Shown here: one piece after another, positions 38,129 to 46,737 of the stretch
How the letters are laid out: each line of letters opens with the position of its first letter
Numbering within the stretch: the first letter of the stretch is position 1
NCBI GenBank assembly: GCA_021800805.1
Contig: JAJYYR010000001.1
Span: 372,001 to 436,000 of the forward strand
DNA: 64,000 bases
Reading direction: 5' to 3'
Source of the DNA: a bacterium
GTDB taxonomy: Bacteria; SZUA-79; Acidulodesulfobacterales; Acidulodesulfobacteraceae
Translations under genes and position numbers: made by a program
Notes under the pieces: generated by a model
Told to the model about the DNA's origin: nothing
What the model saw: only the letters and a program-made list of their open reading frames with translations
Databases searched by the model: none

Positions 38129-38392
38129 ATGCAAGTTACCGAAGTTAATGTTTTTCCCGTAGACGAAGAAAAATTAAAAGCTTATGTTACAATTACGTTC
38201 GATAACTGTTTTGTAGTCAGAGACCTCAAGATAATCAACGGAAAGGATGGGTTATTCGTAGCAATGCCCAGTAAAAAAAGGAAGGACGGCACCTTTAAAG
38301 ATACGGCGCATCCTTTAAATAATGAAACAAGGGATATGATAGAATCGGCTGTCCTTGCTGCATATGAAGTTGCTATGAACAGCCCGGAATAA
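38129..38392 (+). CDS. spoVG: SpoVG-family RNA/DNA-binding regulator
   Basis: 87 residues, the usual size. Family motifs are TEVNVFPVDEEKLKAYVTI, VVRDLKIINGKDGLFVAMPS and the basic KKRKDGTFKDTAHP. SpoVG proteins are nucleic-acid-binding regulators in Firmicutes and spirochaetes and also occur in Deltaproteobacteria, where their targets are unclear. The Shine-Dalgarno is GGAGGG. Lies between ispE and tRNA-Gln. Confidence 0.94.
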   Translation: MQVTEVNVFPVDEEKLKAYVTITFDNCFVVRDLKIINGKDGLFVAMPSKKRKDGTFKDTAHPLNNETRDMIESAVLAAYEVAMNSPE

Positions 38393-38434
38393 TAGAGATA
38401 AAGAACCTCTTGTCTTTGTTAAGAAGGTTTAAAT

Positions 38435-38509
38435 TGGGGCGTCGACAAGCGGCAAGTCACAGGATTTTGATTCCTGCATTCGGAGGTTCGAATCCTCCCG
38501 CCCCAGCCA
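38435..38509 (+). tRNA. tRNA-Gln (anticodon TTG)
   Basis: 75 bases with encoded CCA. Acceptor TGGGGCG pairs with CGCCCCA. The anticodon arm is CAGGA-TTTTGAT-TCCTG with TTG at 38467-38469, and the T arm is GGAGG-TTCGAAT-CCTCC. It lies between spoVG and prs, a conserved site. Its last 18 bases plus 41 downstream bases are repeated 99 bp further on. Confidence 0.95.
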
Positions 38510-38550
38510 GCAGAATGTAAGACGAAAGCAGTAAATAAGATTAACAATGC
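38492..38550 (+). repeat. Direct repeat copy A: tRNA-Gln 3' end plus flank
   Basis: 59 bases identical to 38591-38649 (offset 99). The copy begins at A59 of the tRNA T-loop, covers the 3'-terminal 18 bases including CCA, then continues 41 bases beyond the gene. This copy is part of the intact tRNA. Confidence 0.9.
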
Positions 38551-38590
38551 TGTTGGGTAGGCGATCACGAGCAGGCAAAGCATGCGAGTC
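38551..38590. other. 40-bp hairpin-bearing spacer between tRNA-Gln repeats
   Basis: Not tRNA sequence. It contains GCAGGC-AAA-GCATGC (six-pair stem with one mismatch, three-base loop) and ends GAGTC directly before the second tRNA 3' end. It is comparable with the short hairpin inserts near tRNA-Ser at 47 kb, which end CTC before the same tRNA position. Confidence 0.6.
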
Positions 38591-38649
38591 ATCCTCCCGC
38601 CCCAGCCAGCAGAATGTAAGACGAAAGCAGTAAATAAGATTAACAATGC
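38591..38649 (+). repeat. Direct repeat copy B: detached tRNA-Gln 3' end plus flank
   Basis: Perfect second copy of 38492-38550. The tRNA part is only the last 18 bases, so no tRNA can form. It ends 16 bases before the prs start and creates a spurious in-frame N-terminal extension of prs back to 38582. Confidence 0.9.
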
Positions 38650-38665
38650 CTCTATTAACAAAAAT

Positions 38666-39613
38666 ATGACTAATAAATTAAAATTATTTACCGGAAATTC
38701 CAATAAAGAACTGGCGGAAAAGATGGCAGATTATCTCGGCATAGTGCTGGGAGACGCCGAGGTTTACAATTTCAGCGACGGGGAAACTTTTATCAACATC
38801 AACGAGAACGTCAGGGGTTGCGATATTTTTCTTATGCAGTCCACATCAAATCCCGTAGATAAAAATCTAATGGAATTGCTTATAATGATAGACGCTATGA
38901 AAAGAGCATCCGCAAACAGGATAACCGCCGTCATTCCATATTACGGTTATGCGAGACAGGATAGAAAAACTGCGTCTAGAGTGCCTATAACTGCGAAATT
39001 AGTAGCGGATATTATCACGACGGCAGGCGCCGACAGGGTATTATCTATGGATTTGCATGCAGGACAGATACAGGGATTTTTTAATATTCCGGTTGACCAT
39101 TTATATGCGGCGCCGGTATTGCTTGAATATATAAAAGGAAAGAATTATGATCCGTCAGATATCGTAGTCGTTTCTCCGGATGCCGGAGCGGTTGAAAGGG
39201 CAAGGTCTTTTGCAAAACATCTGGGGGCAAATCTTGCTATAATAGATAAAAGAAGGATTAAGGCAAATGTTGCCGAAATAATGACCGTTATCGGCGACGT
39301 TAAAAATAAAATAGCTATTATGTTAGACGATATGATAGACACCGCAGGAACTATAACTCAGGGAGCCGCAGCCATTTCCAACAACGGCGCGAGCGAAGTA
39401 ATAGCAATGGCGACGCACGGAGTTTTATCCGGCGAAGCAATGAGCAAAATAGATAGTTCTCCTATAAAAGAACTTATAATAACCGATACGATTAACCAAA
39501 AAGATAGGCAGGGGTTCTCAAGAAAAATTAAAATATTAAGCGTTGCAAATATATTAGGAGAAGCTGTTAAAAGGATTCATGACGAGGATTCGGTCAGTTC
39601 GCTTTTCATTTAA
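38666..39613 (+). CDS. prs: Ribose-phosphate pyrophosphokinase
   Basis: Makes PRPP from ribose 5-phosphate and ATP for nucleotide, His, Trp and NAD synthesis. From ATG 38666 it has 315 residues, the normal length, opening KLKLFTGNSNKELAEKMADY. Motifs are YARQDRK, SMDLHAGQIQGFF, SPDAGAVERAR and the PRPP loop LDDMIDTAGTI. The reading frame runs upstream to 38582 only because of the tRNA-derived repeat, so I reject that extension. No strong Shine-Dalgarno is visible. Confidence 0.95.
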   Translation: MTNKLKLFTGNSNKELAEKMADYLGIVLGDAEVYNFSDGETFININENVRGCDIFLMQSTSNPVDKNLMELLIMIDAMKRASANRITAVIPYYGYARQDRKTASRVPITAKLVADIITTAGADRVLSMDLHAGQIQGFFNIPVDHLYAAPVLLEYIKGKNYDPSDIVVVSPDAGAVERARSFAKHLGANLAIIDKRRIKANVAEIMTVIGDVKNKIAIMLDDMIDTAGTITQGAAAISNNGASEVIAMATHGVLSGEAMSKIDSSPIKELIITDTINQKDRQGFSRKIKILSVANILGEAVKRIHDEDSVSSLFI

Positions 39614-39666
39614 ATAATTTATATTATAAAATAATAAAACAAAAATAAGAAAAAAGGAGATTTTCA

Positions 39667-40320
39667 TTGGAAATAATTAATTTGAACGTTGAGGCAAGAA
39701 AAAAGGAAAGCAATCTTAAAACCTTAAGGCAACAGGGCATTATACCCGGGGTATTATACGGAAAAAAAATCGGTTCGGTCATTATTTTGCTAAACTACAA
39801 AGAATTTCTTAAAACTTTTGCAAAAAATTCAATATCCTCATTTGTTAACATAGTAAGCAAAGAAGATAACGTAAACGGTAAAACCGCCGTTATAAAAGAA
39901 ATCCAGAAAGACCCGGTTACCGATAACATTATTCATATCGATTTGCATGAAATATCGATGGACGAAAAAATAGAAATAGAAGCCGCTGTCCATTTTATCG
40001 GTAAACCCGAAGGAGTTAAGCTCGGCGGAATCCTTGAGCCTCTCATGAGGCATATTGCTATAAAGGGCTATCCTAAAGACATAATCGATACTATAAATAT
40101 CGATGTTTCAGGACTCCAAATCGGAGATATTATACATGTCAGAGATTTGAATTTAAGCGAAAACATCGAGATAATGGCTGAAGAAGATGCAGCCATAGTG
40201 ACCGTTGCCGAACCGGCGGTTGAAGAAGTTTCTACTGCGGAGGTTACCGCCGCCGAAGGCGAGGCCGCTCCTTCAGCATCTGCCGCGACGCCGACCCAGC
40301 AGACTTCTCAGAAAGGTTAA
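39667..40320 (+). CDS. rplY: 50S ribosomal protein L25 (CTC/TL5 form)
   Basis: Binds 5S rRNA. It has 217 residues: the N-terminal L25 domain (about 1-95, LKTLRQQGIIPGVLYGK) and the C-terminal TL5 beta domain (about 100-185), then an Ala/Thr/Ser-rich low-complexity tail. The start is TTG 39667 after AAGGAG. The order prs-rplY-pth-ychF is widespread. Confidence 0.94.
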   Translation: MEIINLNVEARKKESNLKTLRQQGIIPGVLYGKKIGSVIILLNYKEFLKTFAKNSISSFVNIVSKEDNVNGKTAVIKEIQKDPVTDNIIHIDLHEISMDEKIEIEAAVHFIGKPEGVKLGGILEPLMRHIAIKGYPKDIIDTINIDVSGLQIGDIIHVRDLNLSENIEIMAEEDAAIVTVAEPAVEEVSTAEVTAAEGEAAPSASAATPTQQTSQKG

Positions 40321-40338
40321 AACTTCTATTTTATTAAA

Positions 40339-40947
40339 ATGCCTGAGGATATATTTATTTTTGGACTTGGAAATCCGGGGCAGGAATACCGGTTTTCCAG
40401 ACACAATTTTGGTTTTACGGCATTGGACTATTTTTCGGAAGAAAATGATTTTCCACGGTTTATTAATAAAAAAAAATATTTAATTTCCGATAAAATTATA
40501 TCCGGCAAAAATATATTTTTAATTAAGCCGCTTACTTTTATGAATTTGAGCGGAAAAGCCGTAAAAGAGGCGTTAAATAAGAACGGTGTTTTTAAGATTA
40601 GAGAAAACGAAGCTGATTCAAATATTATCTTGATTCATGACGACCTCGACCTTGCCTTTGGAAGTTATAAGATTAAGTTCGGCGGCAGCGGCGGTTCTCA
40701 TAACGGCGTTAATTCGGTTATAGATTCGATTCATAGTAAAAATTTTATACGCATAAAATTAGGCATTAATTCCACGGAAAGAGCAAAATTTAATACCGGC
40801 GCAGACTATGTCCTGTCAAATTTTTCAAAAGACGAAATTAAAATATTACCGGATATTTTAAAAATAATAAATGAGATTTTATTTTCGTTTATATCGGACG
40901 GTCTTGCGAAAACTATGAATAATTATAATCAAAGGAATATAAAATAA
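40339..40947 (+). CDS. pth: Peptidyl-tRNA hydrolase
   Basis: Releases peptide from prematurely dropped peptidyl-tRNA. It has 202 residues. The N-terminal FGLGNPGQEY and catalytic-His motif FSRHNFGF, then KPLTFMNLSGKAV and LIHDDLDLAFGSYKIKFGGS, are all family signatures. It starts 18 bases after rplY; ychF follows directly. Confidence 0.95.
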   Translation: MPEDIFIFGLGNPGQEYRFSRHNFGFTALDYFSEENDFPRFINKKKYLISDKIISGKNIFLIKPLTFMNLSGKAVKEALNKNGVFKIRENEADSNIILIHDDLDLAFGSYKIKFGGSGGSHNGVNSVIDSIHSKNFIRIKLGINSTERAKFNTGADYVLSNFSKDEIKILPDILKIINEILFSFISDGLAKTMNNYNQRNIK

Positions 40948-40949
40948 AT

Positions 40950-42050
40950 ATGGGACTTAAATGTGGAATAGTAGGGCTTCCTAATGTAGGAAAATCGACC
41001 ATATTCAACGCTATCACGTCGGGAGGAGCCGAAGCCAGCAACTATCCGTTTTGCACGATAGAACCAAATATAGGCATAAAGCCTGTAAAAGATAAAAGAT
41101 TAGAAAAACTGAGGGATATATTTAATCCCGAAAAATTCACCCCTACCTATGTGGAATTTGTCGATATTGCGGGATTAGTAAAGGGTGCGTCGGCAGGCGA
41201 AGGGCTTGGAAACAAATTTCTATCCCACATTAGAAACGTCGATTTAATCATACAAGTTATAAGAGTTTTTAAAGAAAGTTCCGTCGTACATGTAGAAGGC
41301 GGAATAAATCCGGTAAGAGATCTCGATATTATTAATACCGAACTTGCATTGAGCGATATAGAAATTCTTTCAAAACATCTTCAGAAGCTTGAAAAAATAG
41401 CAAGAAGCGGCGACAAATCGGCGGCATTTAACCTCGATTTTTTAAAAAAAATCAATGTCCAGCTTTCCGAAACCGGCGCCATAACCGATAAAGAATTCGG
41501 CGAACCGGAAAAAAGCCTTTTGAAATCTTTAGGCATAATATCCGCGAAACCTGCGGTGTATATCCTTAACGTCGATGAAGATATGTTGTCGGAAAATTTT
41601 TCAAATAAAGATATAGAAAACATAATGAAAATAGCCGCATCTAAAAATATACCGGTTATAAGATTGTGCGCAAAATTAGAAGAAGAACTCTCCACTCTAT
41701 GCGACGAAGACAGAGATGTTTTCCTTAAAGATTACGGTCTGGAGTCTTCCGCGTTGGATACCGTCGCTTCCGTTAGTTTCAGGTTGTTAGGTTTAATTTC
41801 GTTCTTTACCGCCGGCAAGCAGGAGGTCAGGGCATGGGAGATAAAAAACGGCTGTAAAGCGCCCCAGGCGGCGGGAACGATACATACCGATTTTGAAAAA
41901 GGCTTTATAAGGGCGGAAGTTATTTCTTATGACGACTTTATTAAAGCCGGTTCGGAAGCTAATGCCGCAAAAATGGGGCTTCTAAGGCTTGAAGGAAAAG
42001 ACTACACAGTCAAAGACGGCGATATAATGCATTTCAGGTTTAATGTTTAA
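40950..42050 (+). CDS. ychF: Ribosome-binding ATPase YchF
   Basis: Obg-family nucleotidase (OLA1/YchF) that prefers ATP and binds ribosomes. It has 366 residues. P-loop GLPNVGKSTIFNAIT, switch DIAGLVKGAS, and a C-terminal TGS domain (about 280-366, AWEIKNGCKAPQAAGTIHTD). It starts 2 bases after the pth stop. Its last 11 bases overlap the end of the convergent marC-family gene. Confidence 0.96.
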   Translation: MGLKCGIVGLPNVGKSTIFNAITSGGAEASNYPFCTIEPNIGIKPVKDKRLEKLRDIFNPEKFTPTYVEFVDIAGLVKGASAGEGLGNKFLSHIRNVDLIIQVIRVFKESSVVHVEGGINPVRDLDIINTELALSDIEILSKHLQKLEKIARSGDKSAAFNLDFLKKINVQLSETGAITDKEFGEPEKSLLKSLGIISAKPAVYILNVDEDMLSENFSNKDIENIMKIAASKNIPVIRLCAKLEEELSTLCDEDRDVFLKDYGLESSALDTVASVSFRLLGLISFFTAGKQEVRAWEIKNGCKAPQAAGTIHTDFEKGFIRAEVISYDDFIKAGSEANAAKMGLLRLEGKDYTVKDGDIMHFRFNV

Positions 42051-42675
42051 ATCCCGCGCTTTTAATATAAACGGATATAGTATTTATAATTCCCACCCTC
42101 ATCATCATTACCGCGTATGCGGCAAGCAAAAGAGCGGCAAGCTTGCCTGCGGCATTGGAGCCTGTTTTTCCGAGGTATTTCAATATCGTCCGAGTATTTT
42201 TTAAAACGATATAAACCATTAAGAGATTAATAATAAACGCTATCGTAACTACTAAATATCCATATATGCCCGTAATTATTAAAAGCGTGGTTAAGACCCC
42301 CGGACCGACTATTAAAGGTACGCCTATAGGAACTACTCCTAATTCAGACTTGTCTGCGGATGCGTAAAGCTTGGGCTTTTCCGAGAGTAGATTATTGATA
42401 GATATTATGAGCAGGAGTATGCCGCCCGCCATTTCAAAATCGTATATCGAAATACCCATAACGTCAAAGAGGGATTTACCGAGCAAAAGAAAACCGATGC
42501 CGACGCTAAAGGCCGTAATTAAAGAGTTTTTTCTAATCTGCTTTTCTTCTTTGAGCGAAGTGTCCCTTACGAAGTCTAAATATATAGGAAGCACGCCGAA
42601 TATATCTATCGCCACGAATAAGGGAATTAAAGCAAGAAATATGTCTTTAGAAAAAATTATAATAATATTCGTCAT
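42040..42675 (-). CDS. MarC-family integral membrane protein
   Basis: 211 residues with about six membrane helices. The family signature PLFVAIDIFGVLPIYLDF is at the N terminus, then GVVPIGVPLIVGPGVLTTLL in the middle. Function of MarC/UPF0056 proteins is not established; the early antibiotic-resistance link was withdrawn. Convergent with ychF and overlapping it by 11 bases, so no room for a terminator between them. Confidence 0.88.
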   Translation of the reverse strand: MTNIIIIFSKDIFLALIPLFVAIDIFGVLPIYLDFVRDTSLKEEKQIRKNSLITAFSVGIGFLLLGKSLFDVMGISIYDFEMAGGILLLIISINNLLSEKPKLYASADKSELGVVPIGVPLIVGPGVLTTLLIITGIYGYLVVTIAFIINLLMVYIVLKNTRTILKYLGKTGSNAAGKLAALLLAAYAVMMMRVGIINTISVYIKSAGFKH

Positions 42676-42735
42676 AGGCTTTTTATCGACTAAATTATTT
42701 TAAATAAATGTGTATAGTATTATAATATAATTTCT

Positions 42736-43872
42736 ATGAATAAAAAAAATAAATTTAATATACTCCATATAGACGGCTTTAAAGGCTTCGGCGGAGCGCA
42801 AAACGATATAGTTATACTTCTGGAATTTATTAAGAAGTATCATAGCGAAGACTTTAACATCTACGTCATTCATAACAATAACGAAAGATTAAAGACTGAA
42901 TTGGATAAATTAGATATTCCTAATTTTTCCGTCAAAATGACCAATTTTCTTGATATTTTTTCCGTCCTAAAAATTCGACATTTTCTAAAACGCAACGGCA
43001 TAGATTTAGTAAATTTTCACTCGTCTTTGGACCATTATTTAGGGGGTATTGCCGCCGTTTCAATTTTTAAAAAAAAGATATTCAAGGTTCTAACGCGGCA
43101 TGTCGCGTATAAAGTCGATTTTTTAAAAGGATTTTTAATATACAAACTTTTAACGGACAGATTTATAGCTATATCCGATTTTATTAAGAAAGGGCTGATT
43201 AATGATATTAAAATCGACCCTCAAAAAATCAAGACTATTTACAGTCCGAGAATTTATAATGAAATATCTTTTTATGAACCTGACAAAGATAACGCAAGAA
43301 CGGAACTCGGCATTAAACTAGATGAAAAAATGATTTCTCTCATAGGGAGGCTTTCTAAAGAGAAAGGTCACGAGGTATTCATAAATGCGGCAGAACTGAT
43401 AGTAAAAAAGAGAAACGATATAAAATTCGTTATTATAGGGGAAGGCGAACTCTACGCCCAAATTGTCGATTTAATAGACAAAAAAGGACTTAAGAATTAT
43501 TTTATCATAAGCGGTTTCAGAGAGAACATAAAAAATTTCATAGCTGCTTCCGATTTAATAGCCGTTCCGTCCGGTCTTGAAGGTATGGGAAGTATTATTA
43601 TAGAGTCGTGCGCTTTGAAAAAAGCGGTTATCGCATCCGACGTCGGAGGAATTCCCGAAATAATTATGAATAACGAAACAGGGCTTTTATTTAAAAATGA
43701 GGATTATGAAGAACTTGCGGATAAAATCATTCATTTGATAGATAAACCGGAGTTAATTGAAAAGCTTGGTTTAAATTGCTATAATGAAGTCGTTAAAAAG
43801 TTTGACGCAAAAGATATTGCGCATGAAACAGCCTTATTTTATCTTAATTTATTAATTAGCAAAAATATATGA
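42736..43872 (+). CDS. GT4-family glycosyltransferase
   Basis: 378 residues with a GT-B fold. The N-terminal half has the acceptor-side GGAQNDI loop. The C-terminal half has GRLSKEKGHEVFINAAEL and the nucleotide-sugar E-x7-E motif EGMGSIIIE followed by DVGGIPEII, typical of GT4 enzymes that build LPS, capsule or glycolipids. The sugar and acceptor are unknown. It overlaps the next gene by 4 bases (ATGA), so it belongs to the operon with the TPR protein and ABC exporter. Confidence 0.88.
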   Translation: MNKKNKFNILHIDGFKGFGGAQNDIVILLEFIKKYHSEDFNIYVIHNNNERLKTELDKLDIPNFSVKMTNFLDIFSVLKIRHFLKRNGIDLVNFHSSLDHYLGGIAAVSIFKKKIFKVLTRHVAYKVDFLKGFLIYKLLTDRFIAISDFIKKGLINDIKIDPQKIKTIYSPRIYNEISFYEPDKDNARTELGIKLDEKMISLIGRLSKEKGHEVFINAAELIVKKRNDIKFVIIGEGELYAQIVDLIDKKGLKNYFIISGFRENIKNFIAASDLIAVPSGLEGMGSIIIESCALKKAVIASDVGGIPEIIMNNETGLLFKNEDYEELADKIIHLIDKPELIEKLGLNCYNEVVKKFDAKDIAHETALFYLNLLISKNI

Positions 43873-44642
43873 GAATAAGCGTTTATAGATTATTAAGAAA
43901 ATTTGCAATAATTATATTTATTTTATTTTTAGCTTACTCGATATTTTTTTCATTTAATATCACAGCTTTTTCCAAACAAAATTTAAAATTTAAACTTATT
44001 TCTTTTTTGAAATATTCATCTATAAAACCGGAATTTTTGAAATTTATAGACCTGAACTTTAATACTCTGGTTTCCGATTATTTCTGGTCGCTTTTCGTTC
44101 AAGAGGCTTCGTCTTTCAGGCTCGCAAAGATGCATTATCCTTATATGTATAAAATATCGGTTATAACGGTTTCCCTAAACCCTAATTTTAATTATGCTTA
44201 TCAGGCAGGAGGAACGCTTTTAGGATTGGCGGGCAAGCCGAGAAGAGCTATAAAACTATTAAAAATGGGAATGAACCGGCTTAAAGGGAATTGGAATATA
44301 CCGTTTCTGATAGCTTTCAACTATTTTTACAGCATAGGAAACTACAAAAAAGCTGCATATTATCTTAAATATGCGGTTAATATGAAAGGCAGCCCCAAAT
44401 ATTTAGAATTTTTATACGCTAAACTTTTGAATAAATCCGGCAGCCTCCAAAAGGCTTTAGGATTTCTTAACGATATGTATAAAAATAATAAAAATCCTTA
44501 TATAAAGCAGATAATAAAATACAGGATAAACGCAGTAAAGAAAGAGATAGCGTTTAAAAAAGAACATAAAAATTATAAAATTCCTTATTCTTTAAAAATA
44601 TTTTTACCGAATAAAAACAATGCATCAAGAAGGGGGAAATAA
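43869..44642 (+). CDS. Membrane-anchored TPR-like protein
   Basis: 257 residues. One N-terminal membrane helix (about 10-32), then a helical domain with TPR-like pairs (for example about 105-215; YAYQAGGTLLGLAGKPRRAI, YFYSIGNYKKAAYYLKYAV). No catalytic motif. Its stop overlaps the start of an ABC ATPase gene by one base (TAATG). Similar TPR-ATPase-permease triplets occur in deltaproteobacteria, some connected with pili or export (PilG/H/I type), but no pilus gene lies in this window. Confidence 0.7.
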   Translation: MRISVYRLLRKFAIIIFILFLAYSIFFSFNITAFSKQNLKFKLISFLKYSSIKPEFLKFIDLNFNTLVSDYFWSLFVQEASSFRLAKMHYPYMYKISVITVSLNPNFNYAYQAGGTLLGLAGKPRRAIKLLKMGMNRLKGNWNIPFLIAFNYFYSIGNYKKAAYYLKYAVNMKGSPKYLEFLYAKLLNKSGSLQKALGFLNDMYKNNKNPYIKQIIKYRINAVKKEIAFKKEHKNYKIPYSLKIFLPNKNNASRRGK

Positions 44643-45421
44643 TGATTGAATTAAAAAACGTAACTAAATATTTCAGAATAGGTTTTTTTGGAACCAAGAA
44701 AAATGCGGTAGAAGATTTTTCCTTAAATATCGAAGAAGGAAAGGTAACCGGATTTTTCGGTCCGAACGGCGCGGGTAAATCTACGACTATCAAGATGATC
44801 GTGGGGCTGATTAATCCTTCCGGCGGGCAGGTTAAAATAAACGGCTACGATGCGAAAGATTATAGGGCTAGGCTTAAATTAGGCTATCTCCCGGAAAACC
44901 CCAGTTTCCCGCGCGGACTTAAGGGGGTAGAAATTATAAGCTATTATTCCAAGCTGTTAGATGTTAAGGCGGATAAAGATTCTATAAACGAAGCGCTAAA
45001 GTTAGCCGGAATTTTTTATGCAAAAAATATCCAGGCACATAAATATTCTAAAGGAATGACCCAGAGACTGGCGCTGGCTATTTCTATTTTAGGAGATCCG
45101 GAAATTTTAATTTTCGACGAACCGCTGTCGGGACTTGATCCTATTGGGCGGAAAGAATTTAAGGATATAATATTTAAACTTAAGGAAAGAAAAAAAACAA
45201 TATTTTTCTCATCCCACGTGCTGGCGGACAGCAAAGAACTGTGCGACAAGATTGCGGTTCTCGTGAACGGCAGATTAATAAAAAATGAAGACGTCGCAGG
45301 TATCGAAAAAGAGGCGGAAGATTATGCGGAAGAGAAAAAAGATTATCATTTAACAGGGGAATACAGCACTCCTTTAGAAATCTATCTTTATGATTTAATG
45401 CTTAAAAATAAGAAAAATTAA
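44642..45421 (+). CDS. ABC transporter ATP-binding protein
   Basis: 259 residues. Walker A FGPNGAGKST, signature YSKGMTQRLALAIS (the usual ABC-2-type variant of LSGGQ), Walker B EILIFDEPLSGLDPIG and the H-loop SSHVL. Drives export together with the permease 12 bases downstream. The C-terminal tail is charged (EEKKDY). The substrate is unknown; the glycosyltransferase in the same operon hints at an envelope role. Confidence 0.92.
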   Translation: MIELKNVTKYFRIGFFGTKKNAVEDFSLNIEEGKVTGFFGPNGAGKSTTIKMIVGLINPSGGQVKINGYDAKDYRARLKLGYLPENPSFPRGLKGVEIISYYSKLLDVKADKDSINEALKLAGIFYAKNIQAHKYSKGMTQRLALAISILGDPEILIFDEPLSGLDPIGRKEFKDIIFKLKERKKTIFFSSHVLADSKELCDKIAVLVNGRLIKNEDVAGIEKEAEDYAEEKKDYHLTGEYSTPLEIYLYDLMLKNKKN

Positions 45422-45433
45422 CGGGGTATTTTA

Positions 45434-46336
45434 ATGAAAAAAATTTTCTACGGCGCGATATATTCTTTTAAAGAAATAAAAAACTCCAAAATTTTTTATT
45501 CTTTTTTAATATTTGCGTTGATTCTTATTTCGGGAAGTTATTTTGTTTCGCAGACCAGTTTTATAAATCAGGGAAGGATTATGGTAGATTTTTCGATATT
45601 TGCCATATCTATTTTTAATATTTTTATCGGGATTTTTATAGGCGCTTCGATAGTTTACGATGATATTGAAAAGAAAAGCATTTTCCTTACGATAACAAGA
45701 CCGTTAAGAAGAACGGAATATTTAATAGGACGTTTTCTGGGGCTTGCGTCGGCAATAACATTCTCCACGATTATAATGATGTTGATTTTTTATTCGGTTC
45801 TTTTGATTATGCACAAATTTATAGTTCCGGCAATTCCTTCCCCTGCGGTCGGCGGCTCGGATATTAAGTCTGCCATAGATGTTTCAAGCGTTTCAAGACC
45901 TTTTATTTTATATTTACTGCCTCAGCCTTTAATAATTCAAGCGCTTTTTATCGTAATCGAGTCTATATTTATTTCTGCGGCGGCATTGCTTTTTTCCTTA
46001 ATAACGTCTAAAGCTCTGGCGTCAATATTTGCAATACTCGTTTTTTTTATAGGCAACGTTTCGAGCAGGATGAACGATTTAATAAAACCCGTAAAAAAAA
46101 TTATGAACGGCAAAACCGTAACGGTGCATCAGGCTAACCATACTCTTGCGGCGATAGTCCATTTTATTTATATCGTTCTGCCTAACTTTTCGATATTTAA
46201 TATAAGCTCCGAAGCCGCATATAAAATATCTATTTCCGGCGGGACGATTATATACAGGATTATTTACGGGTTATGCTATACTATTTTGCTCTTCGTTATA
46301 GCATCGCTGATATTTAATAGAAAGGATATAAGTTAA
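45434..46336 (+). CDS. ABC-2 type transporter permease
   Basis: 300 residues with about six membrane helices. It contains the DIEKKSIFLTITRPLRRTEY coupling region typical of ABC-2/NatB-like permeases, and helices near the C terminus. Pairs with the ATPase directly upstream. Last gene of the marC-facing operon that begins at the glycosyltransferase. Confidence 0.88.
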   Translation: MKKIFYGAIYSFKEIKNSKIFYSFLIFALILISGSYFVSQTSFINQGRIMVDFSIFAISIFNIFIGIFIGASIVYDDIEKKSIFLTITRPLRRTEYLIGRFLGLASAITFSTIIMMLIFYSVLLIMHKFIVPAIPSPAVGGSDIKSAIDVSSVSRPFILYLLPQPLIIQALFIVIESIFISAAALLFSLITSKALASIFAILVFFIGNVSSRMNDLIKPVKKIMNGKTVTVHQANHTLAAIVHFIYIVLPNFSIFNISSEAAYKISISGGTIIYRIIYGLCYTILLFVIASLIFNRKDIS

Positions 46337-46440
46337 ATACTATTTATTTAAAATCAGATTCTATGAAGAATTGATGAGTCATTCTGTTTGTCAAATTTTG
46401 AGGTATAATAAATAACAAAGAACCAAATAAAATTAAAACA

Positions 46441-46737
46441 ATGAGAATTTCCGATTTAGAAAAAAAGATACTAATATCTCAGGCAAAGAAACATTTTGGG
46501 GAGAACGCCAGAATTTATCTTTTCGGCAGCAGGGCATACGACGATAGAAAAGGCGGAGATATTGATTTGTTCATAGAAACAGACAAAGACGTCGAAAAAC
46601 TTTCGGAATATAAATTTATTACCGGTTTTCACAGACTTGCAAATGAAAGAAAAATAGATTTAATATTAAAAACCCCCTCTTCGGAGCTTAAACCTATTCA
46701 AGAAACGGCTAAAAAGGAGGGTATTCTGTTATGTTGA
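46441..46737 (+). CDS. MNT-domain nucleotidyltransferase antitoxin (MntA-like)
   Basis: 98 residues. Minimal nucleotidyltransferase fold with G29-S30 and D40-I-D42 (GSRAYDDRKGGDIDLF), the GSx9-10DxD motif of MntA enzymes that AMPylate and silence the partner HEPN toxin. It overlaps the HEPN gene by 7 bases, consistent with coupled synthesis. A TATAAT at 46404-46409 lies upstream, but with no good -35. No Shine-Dalgarno is obvious. Confidence 0.87.
   Translation: MRISDLEKKILISQAKKHFGENARIYLFGSRAYDDRKGGDIDLFIETDKDVEKLSEYKFITGFHRLANERKIDLILKTPSSELKPIQETAKKEGILLC

Noticed and set aside
38582..38665. N-terminal extension of prs by 28 residues
   Set aside because: It is translated from the tRNA-derived repeat; family length (315 residues) and the KLKLFTGNSN opening fit the ATG at 38666.
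38419..38703. 94-codon minus-strand frame with an internally repeated peptide
   Set aside because: The repeated peptide simply reflects the two copies of the tRNA-Gln 3' end and flank; it runs through the tRNA gene.
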